Shown: piece after piece, positions 1-9,773 of the stretch
Layout: each line of letters opens with the position of its first letter
How positions within the stretch are numbered: position 1 is the stretch's first letter
Assembly: GCA_003427395.1 (NCBI GenBank)
Contig: BFEA01000930.1
Location: 206,472 to 247,236 of the forward strand
Direction of reading: 5' to 3'
Source: Chara braunii
Taxonomy: Eukaryota > Streptophyta > Charophyceae > Charales > Characeae
DNA length: 40,765 bases
Notes under the pieces: generated by a model
The model's database searches: none
What the model was told of the DNA's origin: nothing
The model's input: the letters and a program-made list of their open reading frames with translations, nothing else
Program-made: the position numbers and the translations under genes

Positions 1-761
1 AGACGGCCCATGCAGGCTATCTGAAGGGTCCTCGCAGCCATGTAGCGCAGACCCTCCCACCAAAATCAAGGCAGGCAGTGAATATGAAGTAGAGCTCGAG
101 CTGGCCGAATATATACTCAAGATTGGACTTCAGGTCTGTGTTTCAACAGTTATGGGTTGCTCACGTAGCTATGGCCTGCTGGTCTCTGCATGTGACTCTT
201 AGGGCTTGGCTGCACTACTCACCAAATGTGCAAAACTAGAATGAATCTTCTGTAGAACATGGAATAATACGCCGCCATATGTTTTGTCTTTTGTGCATGT
301 GGTGAGTAGAGGCCCTTAGCGCCACTGCACGTATTCCTAAGAAAAGAAAAACGAGAAAAAATTCTCATTTTCTTTTTTCTCTTTTTTTTCTCGTTTTTCT
401 TTTTTTCTGGTTTTTCTTTTCTTAGGAATACGTGCAGTGGCCCTAAGGGCCTCCACTCACCACATGCACAAAAGACAAAACATATGGCGGCGTATTCTTC
501 CATGTTTTGCAGAAGATTCATTCTAATTTTGCACATTTGGTGAGTAGTGTAACCAAGCCCTAAGAGTCACGTGTAGAGACCAGCAGGCCCTAGCTACGTG
601 AGCAACCCATAACTGCTGAAACGCAGACATGAAGTCGAATCTTGAGTAGATATTCGGCCAGCTCGAGCTCTATGTCATATTTCAGTGCCTGCCTTGATTT
701 TGGTGGGGGGGGTCTGCGCTACATGGTTGCGAGGACCCTTCACATAGCCTGCATGGGCTGT
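1..761. repeat. Giant near-perfect palindrome (foldback element)
   Basis: Positions 1-360 reappear reverse-complemented at about 400-761, with the symmetry axis near 380. For example, the GGTGAGTAGAGGCCC block at 301 faces GGCCTCCACTCACC ending at 461, and the first 20 bases face 741-760. Arm identity looks above 90 percent by eye. The spacer (about 345-420) is A/T-rich polypurine/polypyrimidine. No gene is visible in the arms. The left end meets the window edge, so the true terminus and any target-site duplication cannot be seen there. This is probably a foldback transposon or an inverted duplication; the class is an inference. Confidence 0.9.
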
Positions 762-1676
762 CTGAGTCGTGTTAGGGGGATTCCCCCGCCCGCGCCACGT
801 GGCGCGCAATGCGTTTGAACGCGATTGAACGCGGCCCCGAGGGGTATGAACGTGCGCGTTTGAACGTGAACGCGCGTTCAGCGCGTTCAGCCGGTTACAC
901 AGTAGAGCGGATCCTCCCCGAACGGCTAGTAATGCTCGAGTTGGAGAAGCCATCCGATGCTCAGGTGTGGACGCCTCTTCTTCCTCTTTCGAAGTCGACT
1001 GGGCTTCCGACTCTTCTTCCTGTGATAGCCCTGCGATGGCTATGCGACCTCGGTCGTCGTCCGACAGTACTTCCCCGTTCTCCTGATGAACCTTCCAGAA
1101 CTCGTCGAAGTAGGAGTTATCCGGGGCGAGCTCATTAAGGTCCTGAAAGCACCAAGCCGTGGGGTCGTGATCGCTCAAGTACTGCCCGAAGTCCTCCGTG
1201 CAATTCGCCCAGATTATGGTTGGCGTCAACTTCCTCTCCAAGGTCACAGGTTCAGCCTGGCTTGGATCGCTCGGATTGAAGGAGATGATGTCCGTTGGCA
1301 GATCGTCGACGAGTTGAGACAGAAACGTGAGAAGTTCGTAGGCGACAGTCGCTCGACTGCCCTTAGCGATTTCTCCACACAGAAGTCCTGCCAATGTGCC
1401 GTCGGTTGCCGCCTCCCTTGGCCACAGCTGTGCCAGCACCAGCAATATCTCGTTACAGTGTTCCAACTCTCGATTGTTGTACTATTGCGACCAGTGGCAC
1501 TTCACCGTGAGCATGCACACACTGTCCGCCGCGAATTCAATCCACTTACGGATGTAGGCTGGGCTAAATGGAGGGATCGAGGTGGGACAAATTTCCAGAG
1601 TGAGAAGGGGATCGGCCCACGATGGCCAGATGGTTGGAAGGTCGGAGGGGAGAGAGAAGGTAGAGAAGCGATTCAT
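675..1676 (-). pseudogene. Broken ORF of unknown family, fused at its 3' end to the palindrome
   Basis: On the minus strand an ATG at 1676 (MNRFSTF...) opens a frame that runs to 675 with one in-frame TAG, at about 1482-1484. Ignoring the stop, it is a roughly 330-residue frame. The middle is rich in Leu/Ala helices (LLVLAQLWPREA, AYELLTFLSQLVDD). An acidic Ser/Glu tract follows (EEESEAQSTSKEEEEAS), and then a low-complexity Arg/Asn tail. The last ~30 codons lie inside the right arm of the palindrome, so the native C-terminus is missing or replaced. The composition of the first ~220 codons looks protein-like, with no long bias, but I do not recognise the family. It could be an element-borne gene or a host gene interrupted by the foldback. 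Introns cannot be excluded. Confidence 0.45.
766..900. repeat. GC-rich stretch with repeated GAACGCG/GAACGTG motifs
   Basis: Just right of the palindrome, the heptamer GAACGCG (or GAACGTG) recurs about six times in 135 bases, often preceded by GCGTTT or GATT. One pair forms the self-complementary core GAACGCGCGTTC. It overlaps the 3' part of the broken minus-strand ORF. Its meaning is unknown; it may be a slippage-expanded segment. Confidence 0.5.
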
Positions 1677-1759
1677 CGGCTTTCGGGGTAGGGATGAAGA
1701 TGGGGAAGCGGGCGAGCGGGGTGATCAGTGGTTCTAGTTCGAAGAAAAAAGGTGTCAAT

Positions 1760-2340
1760 ACACTCGGTCCCCACCACTTATCGCCGTGGCCGAGCTAGTC
1801 GCTGCCATCAATAAGCCACCAACGTATGCCCCCACTCGTAAAGACTGGTCACCACTACATTGCCCCGCTGCACGTCGATAGTACACAAGTGTAAATGATT
1901 ATATATATGAATGTTCCATCTCCAGAACCTCGCCCGGGCTCTGGAAGAGCTCCTACAATCTGTGGGTTGACTTCCCACAAGGTCTTGCTACGGATTAATA
2001 TGTGTTTTTAATCCCGCCTGCCGCCTTCCCCTCCGAACCAATTAAACTAGACTTGTAGTAAGAAGGACAAAACTAGGGGGTTTAGACTCTCAAGATACTA
2101 GGGGATGTCAAGTCGGATTCACGCGAGGGAGCCTCAAAATCTTTTGGTATCCTGAGGGTCCCGCAATGGTGGCCAAAACTTTAGTTAGAAGTCAACTCGT
2201 TGTAGATTTAAAGGAATGATCAGCCTACTCCATCTCTTGAAGAACCTCACGATTAGCGACAATGTCCGTCGGAAGGAAATTGTGGTCATCAATGAGCCGC
2301 AGTGCACAGCAGCACCCTGAAGAGAAATCAATTAGTAAGC
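1760..2340. other. No recognisable feature
   Basis: No ORF, repeat or RNA signal was found here beyond a short TATATATATG run near 1905. Confidence 0.5.
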
Positions 2341-2352
2341 TCAAGATATCAA

Positions 2353-2430
2353 TAGCAGCAGTCCGATGCTGCTAAAATTGCAGCAGTTCGACGCAGCTAA
2401 AATAGCAGCAGTCGTACTCAAGTGCTCAAC
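2353..2430. repeat. Short tandem repeat, ~25 bp, CAGCAG-rich
   Basis: Three imperfect units begin with (T)AGCAGCAGT at about 2353, 2379 and 2403. Each continues through a CGATGCTGCTAAAAT-like segment. CAGCAG-rich sequence continues weakly to about 2740. The tract is likely non-coding. Confidence 0.65.
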
Positions 2431-2939
2431 AACAACACCAGCCACGTAGTTGCAATAACTAGTCATTACCGAATACAACACCAACGTACGTAGTAGCAGA
2501 TCCTCAGTATCGAAACACAACAAAGGCTGCACCTTGAAGATTTTTTTCTATTTTCTGCAGAGATGAGTTATTCCTTCAATACACAGCAGTTGCACCACAC
2601 AAGTATTCAGTGGCATTACTTGAGTACACGGCAGATGTCGGCAGCTACACCCCAATCTAAGCATCAGCACAACTACTGCAATATTAAGAATTCGACAACT
2701 GTTACAGCCGCATATCACATCCTGGGTCTGGCAGCAATAGGACGCCAAGGATAAGTCATGCACCACCACGAGTAAATTCAAGCATTCAACCGTCGTTGTT
2801 ATACTTATTGCAATTCCAGCCTTTCAGAAAGGCAGACCCTTTCTCCCTCTGTGCCACTCACGTGCATACTCCTTACCTTAATCGTGAGGCAAATATGGTT
2901 GTGCGAACAAAGGATAAGAACTGCGACTCTGAGGGGACA

Positions 2940-4680
2940 AAGGTCATGACACTAGGAAGGAGACCGTGACGAAAGAAAACCATGCGTAAGTAACTGACGG
3001 CAGCAATTAATATAAGCACAATGAGCAGCATGATCGTGAAGATCACGAAGACCATGATCGTGGATATCATGAGAAGCAACAATGATTACTATGAGGGTCA
3101 AGATCGGAATGGGTCGTCGAACAACATCTGGATTCCGACGACGATCAGGAGCAGAAACTCAAGAGTGTGCCTTCTGCTAGAAACAGACCAAGTGCATCAA
3201 TAAGCGCGAGGTCAAACAACACTTACTTGAACACTACTGCTCCAACCACAATGACCACGATGATGATGGAAATGAGCGTCATGACCAGCATCACGATGAT
3301 GACAAAGCACACCTCGATTCCAATAGTGGCAATCAACAAATATAATCATGCGCCATCGTTCACCAAACGTGCAAAAAGACAATGTATCTCCCACTAGTAA
3401 AACACGGAAAGATACACTTTGTTCAAAGCCACATGCTGCTTCACGTTACAACTGTGGATGAATCTCCCGCCAGAGCCGGAAAAGATACGGCGCCCACTCA
3501 AGTGCTCCTCTCTCTCTCAATTTCACCTCACTGCCTACGACGTACTTGACTGCATTCATGGTCTTGTCGGGATTATTGTATGGGAGTCCAACTATGCGAA
3601 GGGTTGGCGCAATCAATTGAAGGCTCCAACGGCTAACTTGAAGAACGAGGCGGCCACAGTGCTTAATGTCAGGATCGGGATCGAGACCACTCCCACAATC
3701 ATGGAAATGCTTGCGATGAGCAGCAAGGCCAAAATGATAACTAGCGCCTAAAAAAATCGACGAACACCACCCGAAACTTCCACCTTCGCTCTCCCTCTCA
3801 TGGAGACGTTGAATGCGTTAGTTCCCTCGCTCGTCCTCTCCTTCCCTCCGAATTCGCTTCTTTCTTCCTCTCCACTCACTCTCTCTTCATGATCTTGTTT
3901 TTTCCTTCCGGACTTGCCAGTTCTCTTCTCTCTTGCTTGTTGGAGCTCCGCTGCCACGCCCACTTATGTATCTCTTTTCTCACTCTCTCGTAATACCTTG
4001 CACTTAGCTACCTGTACGGCTTGGTTCATTCGAGGGAAAGCGTACCCCAATTGTCAAGACCATCAATGGGTCTAATTTAACCTTAACGATCAGCACAAAA
4101 ATCCGATTGATTTTGACGACAAACAGGCCGCCTCAATCAAGATGAGGAGCAACGCCCGAGACCGAAGTGACGATCAATCGGGACGAGGATCATAGCTACC
4201 AGTACCTAGTCGATGACGACAAACGCCTTGAGGATCACGATGGTGGAGTTCACTCCTCTACACACCAGATGAGCAAAATGAGAGTAAATCTTTCGCTGGA
4301 ACATGGCAAGATACACTTTCTCTTTCCCTCAGCCTACGACCAGGTACGTATCTCCTCTCTTCACGTATCTCCTTTTCTCCTTTTCTCTCTCATCTCCTTC
4401 CTTCCATCTCCCTCACCTCTTCTCTCTGGCCCCCTTTCCTCTCTGTGGCGTAGGTACACGCACTATCCCAACTTCCAATGTCGTCTGCCACTTGACTGCA
4501 AGATGTGAATGAATCGTGCGGTGTGCACTAGAAAATGGCAAGGTGCATCAACTTAGTGCACGCGTTCTTCTTGTCGAGCATCTCGATGATGATGTGTAGC
4601 AGAATAGTGATTATCAACGGAACGAGGATCACGACCACCTAAAAGGACAGTCGTGCAATGACAGCAAAGGTAAGCATCAC
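2940..4680 (-). repeat. Repeated minus-strand segments encoding hydrophobic helices
   Basis: Five separate places read on the minus strand as 20-35 residue membrane-helix-like peptides. They are 2950-3082 (MLLLMISTIMVFVIFTIMLL...), 3225-3345 (FVIIVMLVMTLISIIIVVIV), 3620-3747 (ALVIILALLLIASISMIVGV), about 4165-4235 and about 4575-4665. The last two are interrupted by TAG. The 3747 copy begins directly after TTTTTTTAG, which looks like an intron acceptor. Near several copies lies a short block resembling GGCAAGATACACTTTCTC (3405, 4305, 4535). This suggests tandem duplication of a unit, or decayed exons of a multi-pass membrane protein. The plus strand of the same DNA reads as His/Asp-rich peptide, so the coding sense is uncertain. 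Confidence 0.35.
4340..4440. other. Pyrimidine-rich tract
   Basis: A C/T-rich stretch follows a donor-like CAG|GTACGT at about 4342. A similar but longer C/T-rich tract lies at 3770-3930. It is possible intron sequence, or simple low complexity. Confidence 0.4.
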
Positions 4681-4682
4681 CC

Positions 4683-4742
4683 CTCGTTGTCGTACCAAAT
4701 ACCCTTACAAAAGTATTTGGCGCGTTTTTTTTTGCAAGTCGC
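4683..4742 (-). pseudogene. Relic of a short Cys-containing coding motif, copy 2
   Basis: This reads on minus as ATCKKKRAKYFCKGIWYDNE. It shares the pattern C-K-(4-6 residues)-Y-x-C-K-G-I-x-x-D-N with five other loci in this window. The nucleotide core is an imperfect palindrome around ATACTTTTGTAAGGGTATT. No longer ORF surrounds it. The parent protein is not recognised. Confidence 0.45.
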
Positions 4743-4921
4743 ACCAGTGCAGCCTCCTCCATTTGACGACACGCGTGCAGGAGGATGTTTAGGTCTTCGC
4801 CTAGGTGAGCGGCGCGCGGAGGGTATTGACAGGGAGGCGCAACTATGCGCGGCCTAGGTGTGCGCGTCAGACCAGCAGACCGCGCGGCCCCTAGCCCACT
4901 TATTTTTTACTTTTTATTTTT

Positions 4922-5329
4922 TTAGTTTTCTCCTAATCTGATTTTTACTAATGCCTTTGAACCGGTGATCGGTTCCGAGGCTGATGTTGGGACTAACGGG
5001 CCTGGCCCAGTTGCTACGTCACCGGACACAAGGGGCCGACGAAAATCCTTCATCCTACCCTCGTCAAAATACGGATCGAAAAGGTCAACGAACGTGGGAG
5101 TGGTGAGGTTCGTGGTCGTGGCTTCCTTCACTTCCTAATTGGAGAGCACCGATAGCCTAAAAGTGGAAGAGAATTGGAGAACATTCTGAGCGGGCTTGTG
5201 GGACAGCAGCCCGAGGGTGGCGGGGGTCGCTGCGGGTGCACCGTCCGTCGGCCACGATCTGTTGTCAGAGGTTTTGAGAGTGAGCATGCCCGCTGGGTCC
5301 CGCAAGATGGTGAACTCGTCTACGCACAA
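4922..5329 (-). pseudogene. Degenerate protein-coding relic, copy 1 of 2
   Basis: One minus-strand frame covers 5329 to 4922 with a single TAG at about 5132. It contains LSHKPAQNVLQFSSTFRL, then SN-stop-EVKEATTTN, then FVDLFDPYFDEGRMKDFRRPL. A second copy at 6059-6471 has the matching segments LQSHKLAHNVLQFPSTFRL, FNWEAREV and HIDLFGPPFKSGGTEEFRRHL. Where this copy has TAG the other has TGG (Trp), so the stop is probably a G-to-A decay. Shared protein sequence at diverged DNA points to a once-coding element. The family is not recognised; it could be a retroelement gag-like or accessory protein. Confidence 0.5.
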
Positions 5330-5452
5330 GGGGCGTCAGGCGGAGGCCCACAACGGTACTGGCTGGAGCGGCCATTCTCACGGAACCCACCCCCACTTTG
5401 GTCTCCAAAGTTCTCATTTAAAGATTTGCTAGTGCCGCAAAGGATTTGTACC

Positions 5453-5506
5453 GGTGTCAGCACGAATACCCTTACAAGGGTATCCGCCCTGGTTTTTGCA
5501 AGTGAC
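5453..5506 (-). pseudogene. Relic of a short Cys-containing coding motif, copy 1
   Basis: Minus-strand reading is VTCKNQGGYPCKGIRADT. It is nearly identical in DNA to the plus-strand copy at 40590-40646, with differences mostly at third codon positions (CGT/CGC, GCT/GCC). The core ATACCCTTGTAAGGGTAT is palindromic. It sits just upstream, in minus orientation, of the relic at 4922-5329 and may belong to the same decayed element. Confidence 0.5.
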
Positions 5507-5519
5507 ATAAAATAAGTTT

Positions 5520-6055
5520 GGTTTAGGATTTGAATGCACCGCGCGAGTCGCGGCTGTGTCCTGAGTACATGGACTGAATGGCTGATTAGTTTAAAGAGTG
5601 TGTGGGCGTGCGGACTTGAGGCGCACGTGATAGTTTTAAGAGCCAGTGTGATTGCCGACCCAATTTTATTTCTGATTAAACTAGGATTAAAAAGATTTTG
5701 TCTCCTGATTTGTGCGTTTGCCTGTGACCTGTGCGCACTTGCGGAGGACGACATCGATAACAATATGATTTTGAAAACGTTTCGGTAGATTTACGCATCG
5801 CTCAGTACCCACTTGTGTAGGCGTCTGCTAGTAAAAGGCTCAACCTTCGACCTAGCATTATTGGTTACAATGTCGAACTTTTAACAGGGAGGATTAGGGA
5901 TCGAGATAGAGCGGCGATGGCGCGGGGATATCAGAGTAGCGCAGAGGGCCCGACGGTTTTATCCCCCTTGGTTTTGCCGACGGCGGCGTCAGAACGGTGG
6001 TAGTGTTTTCTTTTTTCCTCGTTCGTCATATTCCGACAATTAAGAGTTTCGAAAT
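5520..6055. other. No recognisable feature
   Basis: Only overlapping short frames without protein-like composition are present. Nothing here can be supported as a gene, RNA or repeat. Confidence 0.5.
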
Positions 6056-6058
6056 ATT

Positions 6059-6471
6059 TTAACTTATTGTCGTATTATTATATTTTTGCTCTGACGATCC
6101 TTGACTCAGACGAGACGCTGGATTTGAGGCCGTCACGGTGGTCAAGGACCTTGAGTGGGCGCCTTCCTTGGTTGACCTACGGGTGCCTGCGTGTTCGAGA
6201 TGCCGACGAAATTCCTCGGTTCCGCCTGACTTGAAAGGCGGACCGAAGAGGTCAATGTGTACGAGGTAGCAGTGGGCTCCGTGATAGTGACTTCCCTCGC
6301 TTCCCAATTGAAGAATGCCAATAGCCTAAAGGTGGAAGGGAATTGGAGAACATTATGAGCTAGCTTGTGGGACTGCAGCACAAAGGGTAGCGAGGGTCGC
6401 TGCAGGTACACCATCGATCGGCCACGATTTGCTGTGAGAGGTTTAAGTGTCAGAGTGCCGCTAGATCCCAC
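6059..6471 (-). pseudogene. Degenerate protein-coding relic, copy 2 of 2
   Basis: This is the homologue of 4922-5329. The minus frame from 6471 gives GTLTLKPLTANRGRS..., LQSHKLAHNVLQFPSTFRL and FNWEAREV. After a frame change near 6250 it continues as HIDLFGPPFKSGGTEEFRRHL, matching FVDLFDPYFDEGRMKDFRRPL in copy 1. At least one frameshift is therefore needed. The start is undefined because both copies lack a convincing common ATG. The two copies are about 1.1 kb apart on the same strand, either as a local duplication or as two insertions of one family. Confidence 0.5.
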
Positions 6472-6689
6472 GAGGATAGTAAACTTGCCCGCATAAGGAG
6501 GCGTTAGGAAGGAGATCGCGGGTCATTTGTATATTCACTGCTACGATCAAGATCTACACCGGGCCTATTTTTACCTAGGGCCACGCTTAGGGATTGGTAA
6601 CAGACTCGAGTCCTCCCACTCTTTGAGGAATCAGGGTAAGCCAAAGCAGCCAAGCGCAGGTTGCCGTCTCAGCATTATCCGTTGTCGGG

Positions 6690-7270
6690 CGGATTGATTC
6701 AGTCGGAAAGTTATTCCGCACTCCCTAGGGGGCTTCGAATTCCATAATCACCGTCCTGCTATCCTATATATGTTAGCGGCCTACAAGGTGGTCGGGCTAG
6801 TCTTGGTGTGGCCTCTACCAAGATTAGGCGGAGAGAGAAAGGGGGGCAGTGCCGAAGAAGCTGAATAGGGAATGAACCCGGACGCGAAGTAGTGAGTCGG
6901 GTGCATGCAAACGAATACGAAGATGGCGTAGGTGAAGAGAAGGCAGGGCGCGGTTAGAAATTAGCAACGTACTCGATTCTTAATGGAATTGAGCAAGGTG
7001 AGGACTGAGATCGGGGTTTTTCTGTCAACGAATCCAAATCTGTTGTTAGTTCTAGTGTCAAGTTAGTAGATTAGAAGGCAAAAAAGAAAGTCGGTGCGTG
7101 AAAATATGGCGGAAGTAGAGGTAGGGGGAGTGGGGAATCGAGACTACAACTCAATTTTCGTTGGAATCAGCCAGGAGAAGAACTAAAGTAGGGGTTTTAG
7201 ACTAAGACGACCTCGAACCCGCGGTTAGTTTAGAAGGAATGTTAGTAGGTAGGGAGGTAGAAAGGGATCT
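6690..7270 (+). repeat. Left ~560-bp direct repeat flanking composite repeat copy A
   Basis: The block beginning CGCACTCCCTAGGGGG and containing CACCGTCCTGCTATC (about 6750) recurs, diverged, from about 10640. Both copies contain two tandem ~180-bp sub-units, each starting with a GATTCTTAATGGAAT-like hairpin segment and ending near TATGGCGGA. Spacing between the copies is about 3.9 kb in the same orientation, as expected of terminal repeats. I see no clean TG...CA ends or target-site duplication. Confidence 0.45.
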
Positions 7271-7300
7271 AACTTTGTGCTTTGAATGGTTTTGGGGATA

Positions 7301-7811
7301 GGCTGAACATTTTTTCTAAGCTGAATGGTTCAGCCTCTTGTTTTATTTCTAAGGGAGGATTTTTTTGTCTAAAGCTAAGAATTAATTCTAAGTTGAATGG
7401 TTTAGTTTGAAACCACGTACATAAGTATAAACTGAGTATAACAGAAATACCTTATTTATATTTGTATGTGAACTGGCAGTTGGACATTGTTTCTAAGTTG
7501 AATGGTCCAGCGCTAAGCCATATCACTAAGAAGAGAAGGAAAACTACATAATATAATTAGAAGTAGTCTGCGCAAGCTGAGCATTATTTCTAAGTTGAAT
7601 GGCTCAGTCCCCTGCCCATATTTTCATTTTGTTTTAGAACAAAGTCAGAAATTATTAAACTTTTGATGTTAAACAGTTCAAGGCGACCAGACATTGTTTC
7701 TAAGCTGAATGATCTAATCATATGCTCAAAGAAGAGAAAAGTAGTTGTGCAACTTATTCGTGTATATCCTAATCCATGCTAGACATTATTTATAAGTTGA
7801 ATGATCTAGCA
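7301..7811 (+). repeat. Hairpin array A: constant loop, variable stems (6 units)
   Basis: Six units have the loop ATTATTTCTAAGTTGAATG or a close variant (19 nt). Stems are GGCTGAAC/GTTCAGCC (7301-7308 with 7328-7335), CTAAGA/GTTTAG (7375, imperfect), TTGGAC/GTCCAG (7480-7485 with 7505-7510), CTGAGC/GCTCAG (7577-7582 with 7602-7607), CCAGAC/ATCTAA (about 7687, decayed by apparent G-to-A changes) and TGCTAGAC/ATCTAGCA (7777-7784 with 7804-7811). Spacing is 74-109 bp. The intervals between hairpins are AT-rich and not obviously conserved. Confidence 0.8.
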
Positions 7812-8059
7812 CCATGCCATATAGAAGTTGGGTATAAGGGATAAATCATCTGAAAGTTTCATGAACTAATCTATGAAAATTTGACTTGGAAACTGGTGAG
7901 AGTACTTACTAATGTGGGTTGGTCTTGCATGTGGCTGAATGAGTTCACTACTTAGCCTGAGTTTCAGATTGATAGGTAGTTGTTTTAGTTGCTCGTTACG
8001 TGCTAGAGTCATAAGAGTTAGTTTAATTTTTGCATTTTATTAGCTAAGTTTTTTTACTT

Positions 8060-8690
8060 AGGTCAATTTTTTAATTTTTTTTCGCATTTTCTATGATCAT
8101 TTATTTTACTTGGTTTTGTATAAACTTTGGAAATCTACTTTCTCTTTGGGAACCGCTGCCGAAATTTCTACAAAACCAAGGAGTTAGTCAGATTTTGATT
8201 TTTCAAAGTTCAACTTGTTTAAATTTTATACATGGATTAGTAAAAATATGAAAAGTCTAATTTTCTAAGGGAAGTGCTGCCCAATTTTTTGTTAATTCAG
8301 AGAGTTAGACAAAATTGGACCTTGAGAAGTCAAAGTTATTTTTCGATCTTGAACTTAGCTTTGTATAAATTTCAAAAAGTTACTTTCTTTACGGGAAGCG
8401 TTACCAAAATTTTCACAAATCTAAGGAGATAGTTAAATTTTGTCTTGATAGAACTCAAGTCCTATAGTTGAGTTCATAGCCGACTTAGTATAAATCTGGG
8501 AAGTCTACCTTTCTAAAGGAGATGCTGCCTAAATTTTTACTAATTCAAGGAGTTAGACAAAATTTGACTTTCTAGAGTTGCGAATTATTTCAACTTCTTG
8601 TATTTTGAGCTAATACAAATTCTGAAAAAAATATCTTTTCTACGGGAAGCGCTGCCGAATTTTTCTTAGTTTAAAGAAGATAGATTATAT
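8060..8690 (+). repeat. Five tandem ~123-bp units in copy A
   Basis: A GGGAAGCGCTGCC-like marker followed by an AATTT-rich stretch and AGGAGTTAGACAAA recurs at about 8150, 8271, 8394, 8520 and 8644, a period of 121-126 bp. Units alternate between a GCTGCCGAAATTT-type and a GCTGCCCAATTTTT-type, suggesting a dimeric higher-order repeat. The same five-unit block is present in copies B and C. Confidence 0.8.
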
Positions 8691-9284
8691 TTTGACAGGT
8701 GACGATTCTGACAATTCACTCTGAATAGGGGAGATTTTGCCATAGATTTACCTTTCTTTAGACACAACCTTAGAGGTAGAATTGAATTTAGATAACAGGG
8801 GGATCTCGAGTGAGAATGTGTAATGGAGGTTTATTCCCCATACACTGATAATTAGTTTGGGGATTGACCTGTCTTGTATTACAGGTCCTCTTGATTGTTT
8901 GATTCAGAATTTGGGCTAGATTCAGCTTGATCCTAGGAGGATCATCTGTTCTTATTACTGATAACAAGCCGGTTGCCGATTCGCCAGTTTATGACTCAAC
9001 TTCAATCCATTCTCGTTACCGAACCTAAAAGGCTTTAGCCGTTGTGGTTTTATTGTTTTATTAAGGTTTTCACCCGGACTTTTATTGAATGGTCATTTAA
9101 TAAAGGTACTTAGTGTTTATTTTGGGAGGTTGAACAAAGGTTGAGGCTTGCATGGCTAAAGAAAGGGGTGTGAGTATAAAGAAAGGTTGAAGTTAACCCC
9201 GTGTAGTGCGTTGAATTTTTGCTCAATTTTTTATGTGATTGTCGGTATGTTTGTGGTTCGTACTTTGTATTTAACTGTCTGCGA

Positions 9285-9285
<1 letters not shown>

Positions 9286-9360
<75 letters not shown>
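9286..9360. repeat. Compound microsatellite (CA)n(AT)n
   Basis: There are about 22 CA dinucleotides at 9286-9330, directly followed by 15 AT dinucleotides at 9331-9360. The tract interrupts copy A; copies B and C lack it at the equivalent place. Confidence 0.97.
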
Positions 9361-9363
<3 letters not shown>

Positions 9364-9773
9364 TGAGAGGAGTCTCATTGTGATAATGAGAAATGATCAT
9401 CACATATTTATTTTCCTTTATATATATGTACATACATACGTATTGGGCGTTCACGCGGTCTGCTGCGACCATGAGTAAAGGGGTAAAAAGAGTATGCCTT
9501 GAGAGAAGAGAAATTCTCTTTTACTTTTGTTTTTTAGAATATTTTATAATTGGATGTTTTAGTCTGTGGCAACCGTCAAAGTTAAGCCCCTTGAGTTATC
9601 TCCAGGCCCTTGATGATGAAGCTGGTCTCCAGCGCAATAAGAGACAATTGTCACCACATGTATGAACTTATGTACCACCCACTCTCCGCAGGGTGCAGAA
9701 GAGGGTGTGGTTCTCAACCGCACTTGGCGGGTGTCTAGCGTCGAAAGATTAACCTCTCAAGGCGCGTGTCAGC

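Noticed and set aside
219-536. 105-residue minus-strand ORF
   Set aside because: It spans the centre of the giant palindrome, and its two halves are mirror readings of the same arms.
1482-5134. Stop codon reassignment (TAG/TAA read as Gln, as in some ulvophyte algae)
   Set aside because: The TAA at 13115 does fall at a usual Gln. However, the TAG at 5132 replaces a Trp in the sister copy and other stops do not sit at Gln positions. Ordinary decay explains all of them.
5320-5763. 147-residue minus-strand ORF
   Set aside because: It is in a different frame from the Cys-motif relic it overlaps, has no domain, and has biased composition.
9110-9472. 120-residue minus-strand ORF
   Set aside because: It reads through the (CA)n(AT)n microsatellite.
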